DNA of 64,000 nucleotides from Cohnella zeiphila (lineage in GTDB: Bacteria; Bacillota; Bacilli; Paenibacillales; Paenibacillaceae). Below the pieces are notes generated by a model. The model ran no database searches, was not told where the DNA came from, and was given only the letters and a program-made list of their open reading frames with translations. This document shows, piece by piece, positions 25,534-33,600 of the stretch. The translations under genes and the position numbers were made by a program. Each line of letters opens with the position of its first letter. The stretch's first letter is position 1. The stretch spans positions 20,145 through 84,144 of the forward strand of contig NZ_JACJVO010000034.1 of the NCBI RefSeq assembly GCF_014212055.1, read 5' to 3'.

Positions 25534-25974
25534 TCAGGCGGACAGCTCCGCAAGCACCGCGCCGAGACGGTCGAAGTTCTGCTCGTTGCCGTCGTTGCAG
25601 ATCTCCTTGATAGGCTCGAATTGCTCCGCATGCTTGAATTGTTGACGGAAAGAGAGCTTGGTTCCACCCTCCGCGTTCTCGAACGTGGCCGTCACCCGGA
25701 ACTCGGGGCTGACCACATGATCCAGCACGATCCGCTCGAACGGCACCATCTCCACGAACACGTTATGGTTCGGGTAATCGACGCCGTCCGGTCCGTGCAT
25801 CGTGAATTTCCAGTCGCCGCCCGGTCTCCAATCGAACGCGTCGAACGTATTCGTGAAGCCGTTCGGCCCCCACCAACGGGCGAGCCGTTCGGGGTTGGAC
25901 CACGCCTCGTATACCTGCTCCCTCGGGGCGTCGAACACGCGCACAGATAAGATTTCCTTTTCTCCGACGATCAT
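25534..25974 (-). CDS. AHSA1/SRPBCC domain protein, copy 2
   Basis: 146-residue single-domain protein of the Aha1-C-like SRPBCC family. It begins with the usual ILSVRVFDAPREQVYEAWSNPERLARWWGPNGFTN and contains WRPGGDWKFTMHGPDG. These small cytoplasmic proteins bind hydrophobic ligands; the ligand here is unknown. Its ATG overlaps the preceding gene's stop (ATGA), so the three genes MerR, AHSA1 and AHSA1 form a tightly coupled operon. Confidence 0.88.
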   Translation of the reverse strand: MIVGEKEILSVRVFDAPREQVYEAWSNPERLARWWGPNGFTNTFDAFDWRPGGDWKFTMHGPDGVDYPNHNVFVEMVPFERIVLDHVVSPEFRVTATFENAEGGTKLSFRQQFKHAEQFEPIKEICNDGNEQNFDRLGAVLAELSA

Positions 25975-26420
25975 GCTTGTCCCTCTTGTTCCAGCAGCTT
26001 GCCCAGTGCGTCCATCATCTCTTTGGTTCCGTGCTCCCGCATTTCCGGCGTGTCGTGCCCGTCGAAGAACGAGCCTTGCTCGGTGAAGATCAGCTTCGTT
26101 CCGCCATCCAGCTTGACCAGCTCGACCGTCGTAACGGAGACGGAAATGCGCGTATCGTCCATATCCAGGGTGTACGTGTAGACGATGCGCTCTTCCGGAA
26201 CGATCTCCTGGTAGATTGCGTCGAAGGTGAAGACCGGTCCTCCCGGAGGCCCTCCCTTGCTGCCCTCGCGTCCGCCGACGCGAAAATCGAAGACGTCCGC
26301 TTTCGAAAACCATCGGGCTTTGACTACCGGATCGGACCATGCCTCAAATACCTTTTCAGGGGATGCGGAATACGTCCGCTCGACGACGAAAGTAGCGTGT
26401 TTGACGAATCGTTCTTTCAA
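25971..26420 (-). CDS. AHSA1/SRPBCC domain protein, copy 1
   Basis: 149-residue paralogue of the following gene with the same fold: TFVVERTYSASPEKVFEAWSDPVVKARWFSKADVFDFRVGG at the N-terminus and ERIVYTYTLDMDDTRISVSVTTVEL in the sheet. The two copies are clearly diverged. It overlaps the upstream MerR gene by four bases and the downstream copy by four bases. A role in detoxifying or sensing a hydrophobic compound recognised by the MerR protein is inferred. Confidence 0.88.
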   Translation of the reverse strand: MKERFVKHATFVVERTYSASPEKVFEAWSDPVVKARWFSKADVFDFRVGGREGSKGGPPGGPVFTFDAIYQEIVPEERIVYTYTLDMDDTRISVSVTTVELVKLDGGTKLIFTEQGSFFDGHDTPEMREHGTKEMMDALGKLLEQEGQA

Positions 26421-26923
26421 GATGATTCCTCCTCTGGTTTGGGCGCATCGCCTTTATCGATCAGAAAATTCCCGAGCCGGTTCAAATTCTGTTCCCAACT
26501 TTTCTGCCGTTCGAGAACCGGCTTCTTAAACTCCATCTTCATGGCCTGCAGAAGACTTGCGAACTGCTCGGCCGTCACTTCCTCCTTGCCCTGCATCCGC
26601 CTGGACACGTGCCGAAGCTGGTCCAGCAGCGACTGCTGCATCCGGATCTGCTCCTGAATCCGTCCGATCTGCAGGCCCACGATCTCGAGCGGGCTGACCT
26701 GCCCGCCGGCCAGAACCGAACGGATCTCCTCGAGCGACAAGCCCAGCTCCTTCAGCGACAGAATCTGGTGCAAGCGCGCCAAGTCCGATTCATCGTACAG
26801 CCGATGGCCGGACTCCGTCTGGCCGGACGGAGAGAACAGCCCGATCTGATCGTAAAATCGCAAGGTTCGCACCGTGAGTCCCGTCATTTTGGCGAGATCC
26901 CCGACCTTCCATAAGCTTTTCAT
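26417..26923 (-). CDS. MerR-family transcriptional regulator
   Basis: 168-residue regulator with the MerR helix-turn-helix (WKVGDLAKMTGLTVRTLRFYDQIGLFSPSGQTESGHRLYDESDL), a long dimerisation coiled coil (about residues 75-125) and a short C-terminal tail. No metal-binding cysteines, so an organic effector is likely. ATG at 26923 has GGAG six bases upstream; the ATG two codons earlier is less well placed. It is preceded by a promoter with the 19-base spacer and central dyad typical of genes activated by MerR proteins, indicating autoregulation. Confidence 0.92.
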   Translation of the reverse strand: MKSLWKVGDLAKMTGLTVRTLRFYDQIGLFSPSGQTESGHRLYDESDLARLHQILSLKELGLSLEEIRSVLAGGQVSPLEIVGLQIGRIQEQIRMQQSLLDQLRHVSRRMQGKEEVTAEQFASLLQAMKMEFKKPVLERQKSWEQNLNRLGNFLIDKGDAPKPEEESS

Positions 26924-26966
26924 AATCATCTCCGTTCTGGTTCGCCAGCTGTTTACCGGTAGCCTT

Positions 26967-26997
26967 ATTATAAAACCTTACGTCACGTAAGGTTCAA
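26967..26997 (-). promoter_or_regulatory. MerR-type promoter with 19-base spacer and perfect dyad
   Basis: On the minus strand TTGAAC (26992-26997), 19 bases, TATAAT (26967-26972). The spacer holds a perfect palindrome, AACCTTACG-TCA-CGTAAGGTT (26974-26994). The overlong spacer untwisted by a bound MerR dimer is the classical mechanism for this family. Confidence 0.88.
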
Positions 26998-27085
26998 GCA
27001 TCTTTTTGCAAAAAAATGATATTCGTCACTTCAACCCGCCTCCTCCTTCCCTTATGCTGGACGAAAACGAAGGTAGGTGCCGGAC

Positions 27086-27457
27086 ATGAAAAAAATCTGG
27101 CTGACCGGCTTGTACGTCGGCGTCCTCTCGGGCGTTGCCGGAATCGCCATGTTTTACTTGATGATCGCGATAACGGGATTCCGCTTCGAGCAATTGAACC
27201 CTGTCTCCATCCTGGCCGTATCCGTTCTGGTCAATCTGGCCGGCGCGTGGCTATATGCTTTGCTTCGCCGCAAGACATCCCGTCCCGGCTTGATTTACGC
27301 CGCGATCGCGATCGCCATTGCCACGCTGCTGTCGCTGATGGACTGGGCTTACCCGCAAGAGCCGCAGATCGGGGACGTCGCCGGACCGGTTCACTCGGTC
27401 GTGGTGACGGTGTCCATCGTTCTCATCCCCCTTCGGCTGCGGCGGATGCGGAGATAA
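27086..27457 (+). CDS. small four-helix membrane protein, unrecognised family
   Basis: 123-residue protein with four predicted transmembrane helices: KIWLTGLYVGVLSGVAGIAMFYLMIA, VSILAVSVLVNLAGAWLYALL, GLIYAAIAIAIATLLSLMDWAY and SVVVTVSIVLIPL. The layout resembles small uncharacterised DUF6069-like proteins, but I cannot confirm this. ATG at 27086 has AGGTAGG eight bases upstream and is preferred over the GTG at 27077. It lies alone, 130 bases before the histidine kinase gene. Confidence 0.7.
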   Translation: MKKIWLTGLYVGVLSGVAGIAMFYLMIAITGFRFEQLNPVSILAVSVLVNLAGAWLYALLRRKTSRPGLIYAAIAIAIATLLSLMDWAYPQEPQIGDVAGPVHSVVVTVSIVLIPLRLRRMRR

Positions 27458-27586
27458 AAAACTCGCGCTCCATTTCGCCCCCGCGTTAAGTTACAATATC
27501 CCCAAGCGGGCTCCCTTCGAGTTCGACGCTTGCAGGTTGATCCGTCCGGCCCGCCGCGAGGCCCATTAAAGTGTAGGAGCGATAGG

Positions 27587-28684
27587 ATGAGAAAATGGTT
27601 GATGCTCGCGCCATTGGTTGTCCCGTTCGTCTACGTGTTCCTGATCCCGTTGCGTCCGGCATGGCCGGAGCTGGCGCTTTTCGCCGCGTTCGTGGCCGCC
27701 TACCGGCAAAGCCATATAGCGGCGAAAGGGCGAGAATGGTCTATCGCGGCTCAGATCGCCGCCCTCTTCTTCATGGGGGTCCTCGAGTCCCCATGGCTGT
27801 TAAGCCTCGGCTTGTATCCCGCCATCTGCATGAGTCTCTTGCCCTCCTACCGCCGGATCGCCGGCATGGCCGGGACGATGGCGGCTTGCTTCTGCGGCTC
27901 GATTCTCTGGTTCGGCGAACGGGCCTCCGTGCCTTGGAGCTATGCTTGGCTTCCCCTGATCGCGGCTGTGGCGATCCTACCGTTCTATCTTCGCATGTAC
28001 CGTCGGTCCTGCGAGCTGAAGGGGGAGCTCCGGGACGCCAACGCCGAGATCGCCCGTATGGTCAAGAACGAGGAACGCCGGCGGATCGCCCGGGATCTGC
28101 ACGACACGCTCGGCCATCAGCTGTCGCTCATCGCCCTGAAGAGCGAGCTCGCCGAGAAGCTCGCCGCCCGGGAGCCGGATCAAGCGGCCGAAGAAGCGCG
28201 CGATGTCCAGCGGATCACGCGGGCGACGCTGCTTCAGGTGCGGGAGCTCGTCAGCGACATGCAGGCGATCGACATCGAAGAAGAGTTCCGGCAGGCGGAA
28301 GGAATTCTGCGTTCCGCGGGCATCTCCTTCGAAGGTGCCTTGGGCAGTCCCTTGAAGACCGTACCGGTCGTCCGGAATATCCTGGGCATGTGCTTGCGGG
28401 AGTGCGTGACCAACGTGGTCCGGCATAGCGGAGCGGACCGATGCGAGGTCTTCCTTCGCGAGGAACCCGGCAGCTATGTTCTGAGCGTGCAGGACAACGG
28501 CGGCGGAATGGCCTCGGACCGCGGCAGGCTCGAACGGTTCGGGAACGGGCTGCTCGGGATGAAGGAGCGGCTACTGTTAATCGAAGGCAAGCTGGATTGG
28601 AATTCCGATCGCGCACGGGGAACAAACGTGACGATTACGGTGCCGAGGATCGGGAAGCCGAACGCGATGGAGGGTGCGGGATGA
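27587..28684 (+). CDS. DesK-like sensor histidine kinase
   Basis: 365-residue membrane histidine kinase. The N-terminal 135 residues hold about five or six helices with no large external domain. A short coiled coil (about residues 137-165) leads to the HisKA_3 box RRRIARDLHDTLGHQLSLIALKSELA with phosphoacceptor H172, then an HATPase domain (RECVTNVVRHSGA, DNGGGM, FGNGLLGMKERL). Layout and motif match B. subtilis DesK, which senses membrane fluidity. ATG 27587 has AGGAG seven bases upstream. The stop overlaps the start of the response regulator gene (ATGA). Confidence 0.9.
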   Translation: MRKWLMLAPLVVPFVYVFLIPLRPAWPELALFAAFVAAYRQSHIAAKGREWSIAAQIAALFFMGVLESPWLLSLGLYPAICMSLLPSYRRIAGMAGTMAACFCGSILWFGERASVPWSYAWLPLIAAVAILPFYLRMYRRSCELKGELRDANAEIARMVKNEERRRIARDLHDTLGHQLSLIALKSELAEKLAAREPDQAAEEARDVQRITRATLLQVRELVSDMQAIDIEEEFRQAEGILRSAGISFEGALGSPLKTVPVVRNILGMCLRECVTNVVRHSGADRCEVFLREEPGSYVLSVQDNGGGMASDRGRLERFGNGLLGMKERLLLIEGKLDWNSDRARGTNVTITVPRIGKPNAMEGAG

Positions 28685-29280
28685 GAATCGTGATCGCGGA
28701 AGATCAGGGAATGCTTCGCGGAGCCGTCAGCCGGCTCCTGTCGCTCGAAGGCGACATCGAGATCGTCGGCGAAGCGGAGAACGGCGAGGAGGCGCTGAGG
28801 CTCGTTCGCGCGCAGGAGCCTGACGCGGTCGTTCTCGATATCGAGATGCCGCTGCTCAGCGGGCTGGACGTGGCGGAGATCTTGAAGAAGGAAGGACACG
28901 CCTGCAGCGTCGTCATCGTCACGACGTTCGCCCGGAGCGGATATTACCAGCGGGCGGTGAACGCAGGCGTGCGGGGATATCTGTTAAAAGACGCCCCCGT
29001 CTCGGAGCTGGCCGAAGCGCTGCGGCAAATCCGCGCGGGTCGCCGGATGTTCAGCCCGCATCTGACGTTCTCGATGATGGACGAGGCGAACCCGCTCACG
29101 GAGCGCGAATCCGACGTGCTGCGCCTGCTGCAGCATGGGCATACCGTCGCCGAGATCGGCAAGCTGCTTTTCTTGTCCCCGGCCACGATCCGCAACTACA
29201 TCTCCGAAATCCTTCAGAAGCTGGAAGCCCGCAACCGCATCGACGCCGTCGCCATCGCCCAAGGCAAAGGATGGCTGTAG
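28681..29280 (+). CDS. DesR-like NarL/LuxR-family response regulator
   Basis: 199-residue response regulator paired with the kinase just upstream (four-base overlap). Receiver domain: acidic pair E7-D8, phosphoacceptor D53 (VVLDIEMPLLSGLD), TTFARSGYYQRAVNAGVRGYLLKDAP with K103. The C-terminal LuxR helix-turn-helix covers LTERESDVLRLLQHGHTVAEIGKLLFLSPATIRNYISEILQKLEARNRIDA. Similarity to B. subtilis DesR is strong, including the ends (NRI-A-A..KGW). No fatty-acid desaturase gene is adjacent, so the target is not obvious. Confidence 0.93.
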   Translation: MRIVIAEDQGMLRGAVSRLLSLEGDIEIVGEAENGEEALRLVRAQEPDAVVLDIEMPLLSGLDVAEILKKEGHACSVVIVTTFARSGYYQRAVNAGVRGYLLKDAPVSELAEALRQIRAGRRMFSPHLTFSMMDEANPLTERESDVLRLLQHGHTVAEIGKLLFLSPATIRNYISEILQKLEARNRIDAVAIAQGKGWL

Positions 29281-29296
29281 CTGCCTAAAAGCCGTC

Positions 29297-29875
29297 CTAT
29301 CCGTTTTTCTTCAGGAAAAAATAGATCGGAATGGCCGCATAAACGGCTATCGAGCCATAAGGGGAGACGAAGGCGGCGCCGATGGCGACCGCGTATACGG
29401 TCAAATGCAGCCACGTATTCCGGAACGCCAGCGCGTTCCGGTTCGCAGAGAAGGGATGTCCCTCGTTGTTCCTCAGAACGTGATGATACAGACCATAATA
29501 GCTCAGCCCGCAGAACAGGCCGACAATTCCGTACAAGACGGAGGGAAAGACCAGGCCCGGATATCTTCCGATGAGCGCCGTCGGGTAAGGAACGAAGGCG
29601 ATGCACATCAGAAAGGCCCCGTTCAGCAGAATCGTTCTGCGATCGACGGATCGAACGCCGTGAAGCAGCTGATGATGCGACATCCACCAGACGATCAACA
29701 CCAGAAAACTGATGATATAGCTGAGAACCAACGGCAAGCTCCGGACGAAATCATGTACGAGCGCCATGTCCCCCCCGGAAGCGTCGATCTCCGGCACTTT
29801 GAATTCCAGAATCAGAATCGTCATGACGATCGCGATCACGCCGTCGCTCAGCGCTTCCATTCGGGCTTTGCTCAT
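29297..29875 (-). CDS. TMEM175-family potassium channel-like protein (DUF1211)
   Basis: 192-residue membrane protein with six predicted helices. The first helix carries the family signature near the N-terminus: RMEALSDGVIAIVMTILILEFKVP. In bacterial TMEM175 channels the pattern is R-x-x-x-F-S-D; here the Phe is Leu (R5, L9, S10, D11), a conservative change at a usually invariant site. A tetrameric potassium-conducting role is inferred from family. The ATG immediately follows the stop of the ABM gene (TGAATG), so the two are translationally coupled. Confidence 0.87.
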   Translation of the reverse strand: MSKARMEALSDGVIAIVMTILILEFKVPEIDASGGDMALVHDFVRSLPLVLSYIISFLVLIVWWMSHHQLLHGVRSVDRRTILLNGAFLMCIAFVPYPTALIGRYPGLVFPSVLYGIVGLFCGLSYYGLYHHVLRNNEGHPFSANRNALAFRNTWLHLTVYAVAIGAAFVSPYGSIAVYAAIPIYFFLKKNG

Positions 29876-30172
29876 TCAGGACCGGCTCATGACGCTGTAA
29901 TGCTTCATTTCCAGGATCGAGGAATAGAACGGTCTGACTCTGGCAAAAAAAGGCTGAAAGTCCGGCCCGGCACGAAACCCTTGCAGGTGACCCTCCAGGG
30001 AATCCCATTCGATTCGGACGATAAAATGGTTCGGTTCTTCAACGCCGCCCAGCACCTCGTAAGACAAGCAGTGCGCGGAACGGGTCAGGTACTCCCCCGC
30101 TTCCCGATAAGCCTGCAGGAACGAATCCGCCGCTTCGGGCGCAATGTCGTACCGAATGATCTCCACTACCAT
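29876..30172 (-). CDS. antibiotic biosynthesis monooxygenase (ABM) family protein
   Basis: 98-residue ferredoxin-like-fold protein: VVEIIRYDIAPEAADSFLQAYREAGEYLTRSAHCLSYEVLGGVEEPNHFIVRIEWDSLEGH. The ABM family includes small cofactor-free quinone monooxygenases and haem-degrading enzymes; the haem-binding residues of IsdG are not evident. A role in quinone or oxidative detoxification is plausible. It follows the HxlR gene, and a palindrome that may bind HxlR lies upstream. Confidence 0.82.
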   Translation of the reverse strand: MVVEIIRYDIAPEAADSFLQAYREAGEYLTRSAHCLSYEVLGGVEEPNHFIVRIEWDSLEGHLQGFRAGPDFQPFFARVRPFYSSILEMKHYSVMSRS

Positions 30173-30240
30173 AGGTATCCCGCCTCCATAGGAACGAGTA
30201 GATCGGCCGATCCCCCCTCATTATACGGAAGACAGGCTCA

Positions 30241-30266
30241 GAACAACATACGGCACATTATTGTTC
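30241..30266. promoter_or_regulatory. inverted repeat at the HxlR stop / ABM promoter
   Basis: GAACAACATA and ATTATTGTTC flank six bases; the outer GAACAA/TTGTTC arms are exact. It overlaps the end of the hxlR-like gene and lies just upstream of a TATAAT (minus strand, about 30220-30225) serving the ABM gene. Candidate HxlR operator. Confidence 0.5.
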
Positions 30267-30644
30267 GCAGGCCCGTTCCGGATCGCGAGGGACTCCGCCG
30301 CTCCACGATTCGCCCGAAGCGACCTTCAATGCGAATTCGCGCGCCCGCCGTTTTCCCCACTCGCACATGAGCTCCAGAATCGGCTCGACGGTTTTGCCGG
30401 AATCGGTGAGAGAGTATTCGACCCTTTTGACCGCCTCGTCGTAAACGGTCCTTCGAATCAATCCGTCCGCTTCCAGCTCCTTCAGCTGCAAGGTCAGCAT
30501 TCTTTGGGTAATGTTCGGCATCCGGCGCTGCAGCTGGCTGTAGCGCAGCGTTTGCTTGGACAAGTACCGGAGAATGACGGTCTTCCACTTCCCGCCGATC
30601 GCATCCAACGTCACTTCTACCGGGCAGTTATACAACTTGCTCAT
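30258..30644 (-). CDS. HxlR-family transcriptional regulator
   Basis: 128-residue winged-helix regulator with the HxlR signature: CPVEVTLDAIGGKWKTVILRYLSKQTLRYSQLQRRMPNITQRMLTLQLKELEADGLIRRTVY. C8 (YNCPVE) is at the position that senses redox or aldehydes in many HxlR/YodB proteins. That suggests a quinone/electrophile response and fits the ABM monooxygenase next door. It begins 25 bases after the stop of the large glycosyltransferase gene but is probably separately controlled. Confidence 0.92.
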   Translation of the reverse strand: MSKLYNCPVEVTLDAIGGKWKTVILRYLSKQTLRYSQLQRRMPNITQRMLTLQLKELEADGLIRRTVYDEAVKRVEYSLTDSGKTVEPILELMCEWGKRRAREFALKVASGESWSGGVPRDPERACEQ

Positions 30645-30669
30645 GGCGACTCATCGACTCCTTTCGGGC

Positions 30670-33600
30670 TCAAGAATAAAAGTACCAGCCTTTGGACCAG
30701 CGCAGCAAGTCGGCCGCATACGAGCGGTCGATGACCATGCCCGACAAAACCGGATAGAAGAGGATGAACAGCGCTCCCGCAATGCCGAGATAGAGATAGA
30801 TCCAGCCGCGGCCCGCCGCGCCTCTTTTTTCGAACCAGACTCTCAAGACGTAGACGATGCACAGGATCATAAAAGGCACCGTGGCGAAAAAGTGGTAAAT
30901 GAACGTCAACCGGCTCACGCCGATCCAGGGTACGTACTCGGCGGCCAAGGCGATCAGCACGAATCCCATCGCCTTGTCCCTGCGCTTCCAGGCATAGTAG
31001 CAGGTCAGCGGAACGGCGGCGATTCCCGCCCACCAGACCGCGGGATTGCCCATGGCGACGATGCTTGAGATTTTGCCCGCGGGCAGCGATTGCCCCGCAT
31101 AGTACCAGTAAGGCTTATGTAGAAGCGGCCATTCCCACCAGCTGGAGGAGAACGGATTCGTGGCGACGAGCCCGCTATGGTACTCGTACATGAACTTCTG
31201 GTAGTTCAGGACGCCGGCGAGATCGTGCCCCGGTCCGGGCAGGTTCAGGAACGGAATATACGCCGCCAGGTAGATTCCCGCCGGAACGAGCAGGAAGAAC
31301 GCGCCGCACCACAGCAGCGTCCATCCCGTCTTGCTTGCGAACGGAAGCTTCGTCTTGCCCGCCGCCTTGAACTCCTTGTATCTCTCCCAGAGGGTCAGCG
31401 CCAGGATCAAGGCCAGCCCGGCCCCCGCATAGAACCCGATCCACTTGCACGCGGCGCCGATGCCGAAGAAGAGGCCCGACAGCCCCAATGGAACCAGCGT
31501 TCGGGAGAGCGGCACCCGGTAGAAGTTCATCTCGGTATAACGATACATGAAGAGGTACATCAGCAGGATGAAAAACACGCCGTACACGTCGACGGTCGCG
31601 ACCCGGGTTTGCGTGAAATGCAGGAAGTCGGCGGCGAACAGGAAAGCGGCGGAGAAAGCGAACAGACGCCGGCGGAAAATCCGCAGGCCCAGGGCGTACA
31701 GGAGCGGAATCATGCCGATGCCGAGCAAGGTGCCGACGATTCGCCAGCCGAACGGGTTCATGCCGAACACGGCGACTCCGGCCGCCATGAACAGCTTGCC
31801 GAGCGGGGGGTGCGTCGTCTCGTATGCTTCGATTCCATGCAGATTCTCGTAAGCCGTTCGCGCGTGGTAAATCTCGTCGAAGTAGGCGCTGTTGAGATAG
31901 GAGGGCTTATGCGGAACGGTTCCCTGTTCGTCGAAGGCGGGGGCCTCCCCTTGCGGTTGAACGGGCAGGCGCGCCCCGCTCCCCGCCTCCTCGAAGCCGA
32001 TCTCGCCGAGCGCCGCGGCCGGCTGCTCCGCCGTGACCCGGACGTATCGGGCCTCGAAGGACGCTAGCGTCTTCTGCCACTGGAACACGGTCCCGTCGCT
32101 GATCGCAAGCGTCGCGACCGGAGTCCAGGCGACGCCGTCGTCCGACTTGTCGAGCGCGAAGCTGCCGTTTCCCAGTCCTCCGTACCAGAGAATACTGCCG
32201 ACCGATCGGGCCTCGCCGAATGAGGCAACGGCGCTGTCCCCTGCCGCAGCCGCCTTCCAGAACGTTTGGGGCGCGCTGAACGAGCCGAGGTGGATCAGGC
32301 TGACGACGGCGTAAACAAGGGTAAGCCCTCCCGCGAGCAGCCAGTCCAGGCGTTTCATCTTCACGGGAGGAACGGAGTCCGCCGGCGGCGGTGCCGCCTG
32401 CGCCTTCCCGGACGCCTCGGCTCCCGCTCCCGCTTCGGCCCTCGCGCGCTTCAAGGACAAGGCGCCGGAAGCGTCCATTTTCTTCGGACGAACCAGCAGC
32501 TCGATTCCGAGCTTGACGGCGTAGGCAGTCAAGATTAGGTTGGCCAGCGAGACCAGCACCATGAAGCCGTCGCCGTTCGAGATGTAATAGGCATGGCCGA
32601 GGCTGCTTCTCAGCACGTAAGCGGCATTCGCGAATTGGGTCAGACTGAGGCCCGCGAACAAATAAAGGATTCTGCGATCCTTCAACTGCGCGTAGCTCAA
32701 GAGCGCCAGCGCCATGGCGGGGTAAGCGTATCGTTCGTGCATGCCCGTCTTCAGCATAAAGACAAGCAGAGAGGTCAGCATTCCGATATAGATCAGCTTG
32801 TTTGACGTTTTGCTCTTGAAATAAAGATAAGCCGAGAAAGCGGCAATGGCGAGGACGACGGGTATGTCCCAAGCCTTGTACGCCAAGCCCAGGAAGGTGC
32901 CGGTATCGGGCTTCCCGTTCAAGCCGAACAGCGCATATAGATTGAACGCATTGAGAGACGTATACGGATATTGCGCGAACATCGCCTTGTAATGGCCGAC
33001 GATCCACAGCGGATTGAAGCGCTCGGAGAACGGAAGCAGCAGCAGAACGAACGTCGCCAGGCCGGACAGAACGAATCTCGCCGCGAGCTTCCAGCTCCTT
33101 CGGTCGATCAGCGCGAACAAGGCAAGCGGCGCGAACACGATCGTCTGCGGCTTGATCAATAGCGCCACGGCAAGCCAGACGGCGGCGCTCGAGGTTCGGT
33201 TCCGGGCGAGCGCGGACACGGCGAGGACGACGAACAGCGTGAACACCGCGTCCATCTGCCCCCATATCGCCGAGTTGATCAGCACGGCGGGGCTGGCCGC
33301 ATACAGCGCGGAGAGGACGAGCGCCGCGCGCGGATTGGTTCGCGGGCCGGCCGCGCGGTACAGCAGGCAGCCGACGGCGAGATCGGCTAGCATGGCGGGC
33401 AGCTTGATCAGGTGGACGAGCGCCGCGGAGTTCGGTTCGAGCCCGGCCGCGTGCTGGATCCAGCCGACGACATACAGGACGTAAATATAGCCAGGGGGGT
33501 AATCCGCGAAAACGCCGCCTTCGTAAAAATGGGCCAATCCCCCGGCATAAGCGCGATTCGCCCAACCGGCGAAGTCCATGAAGTCGATCGGATGGCCTTC

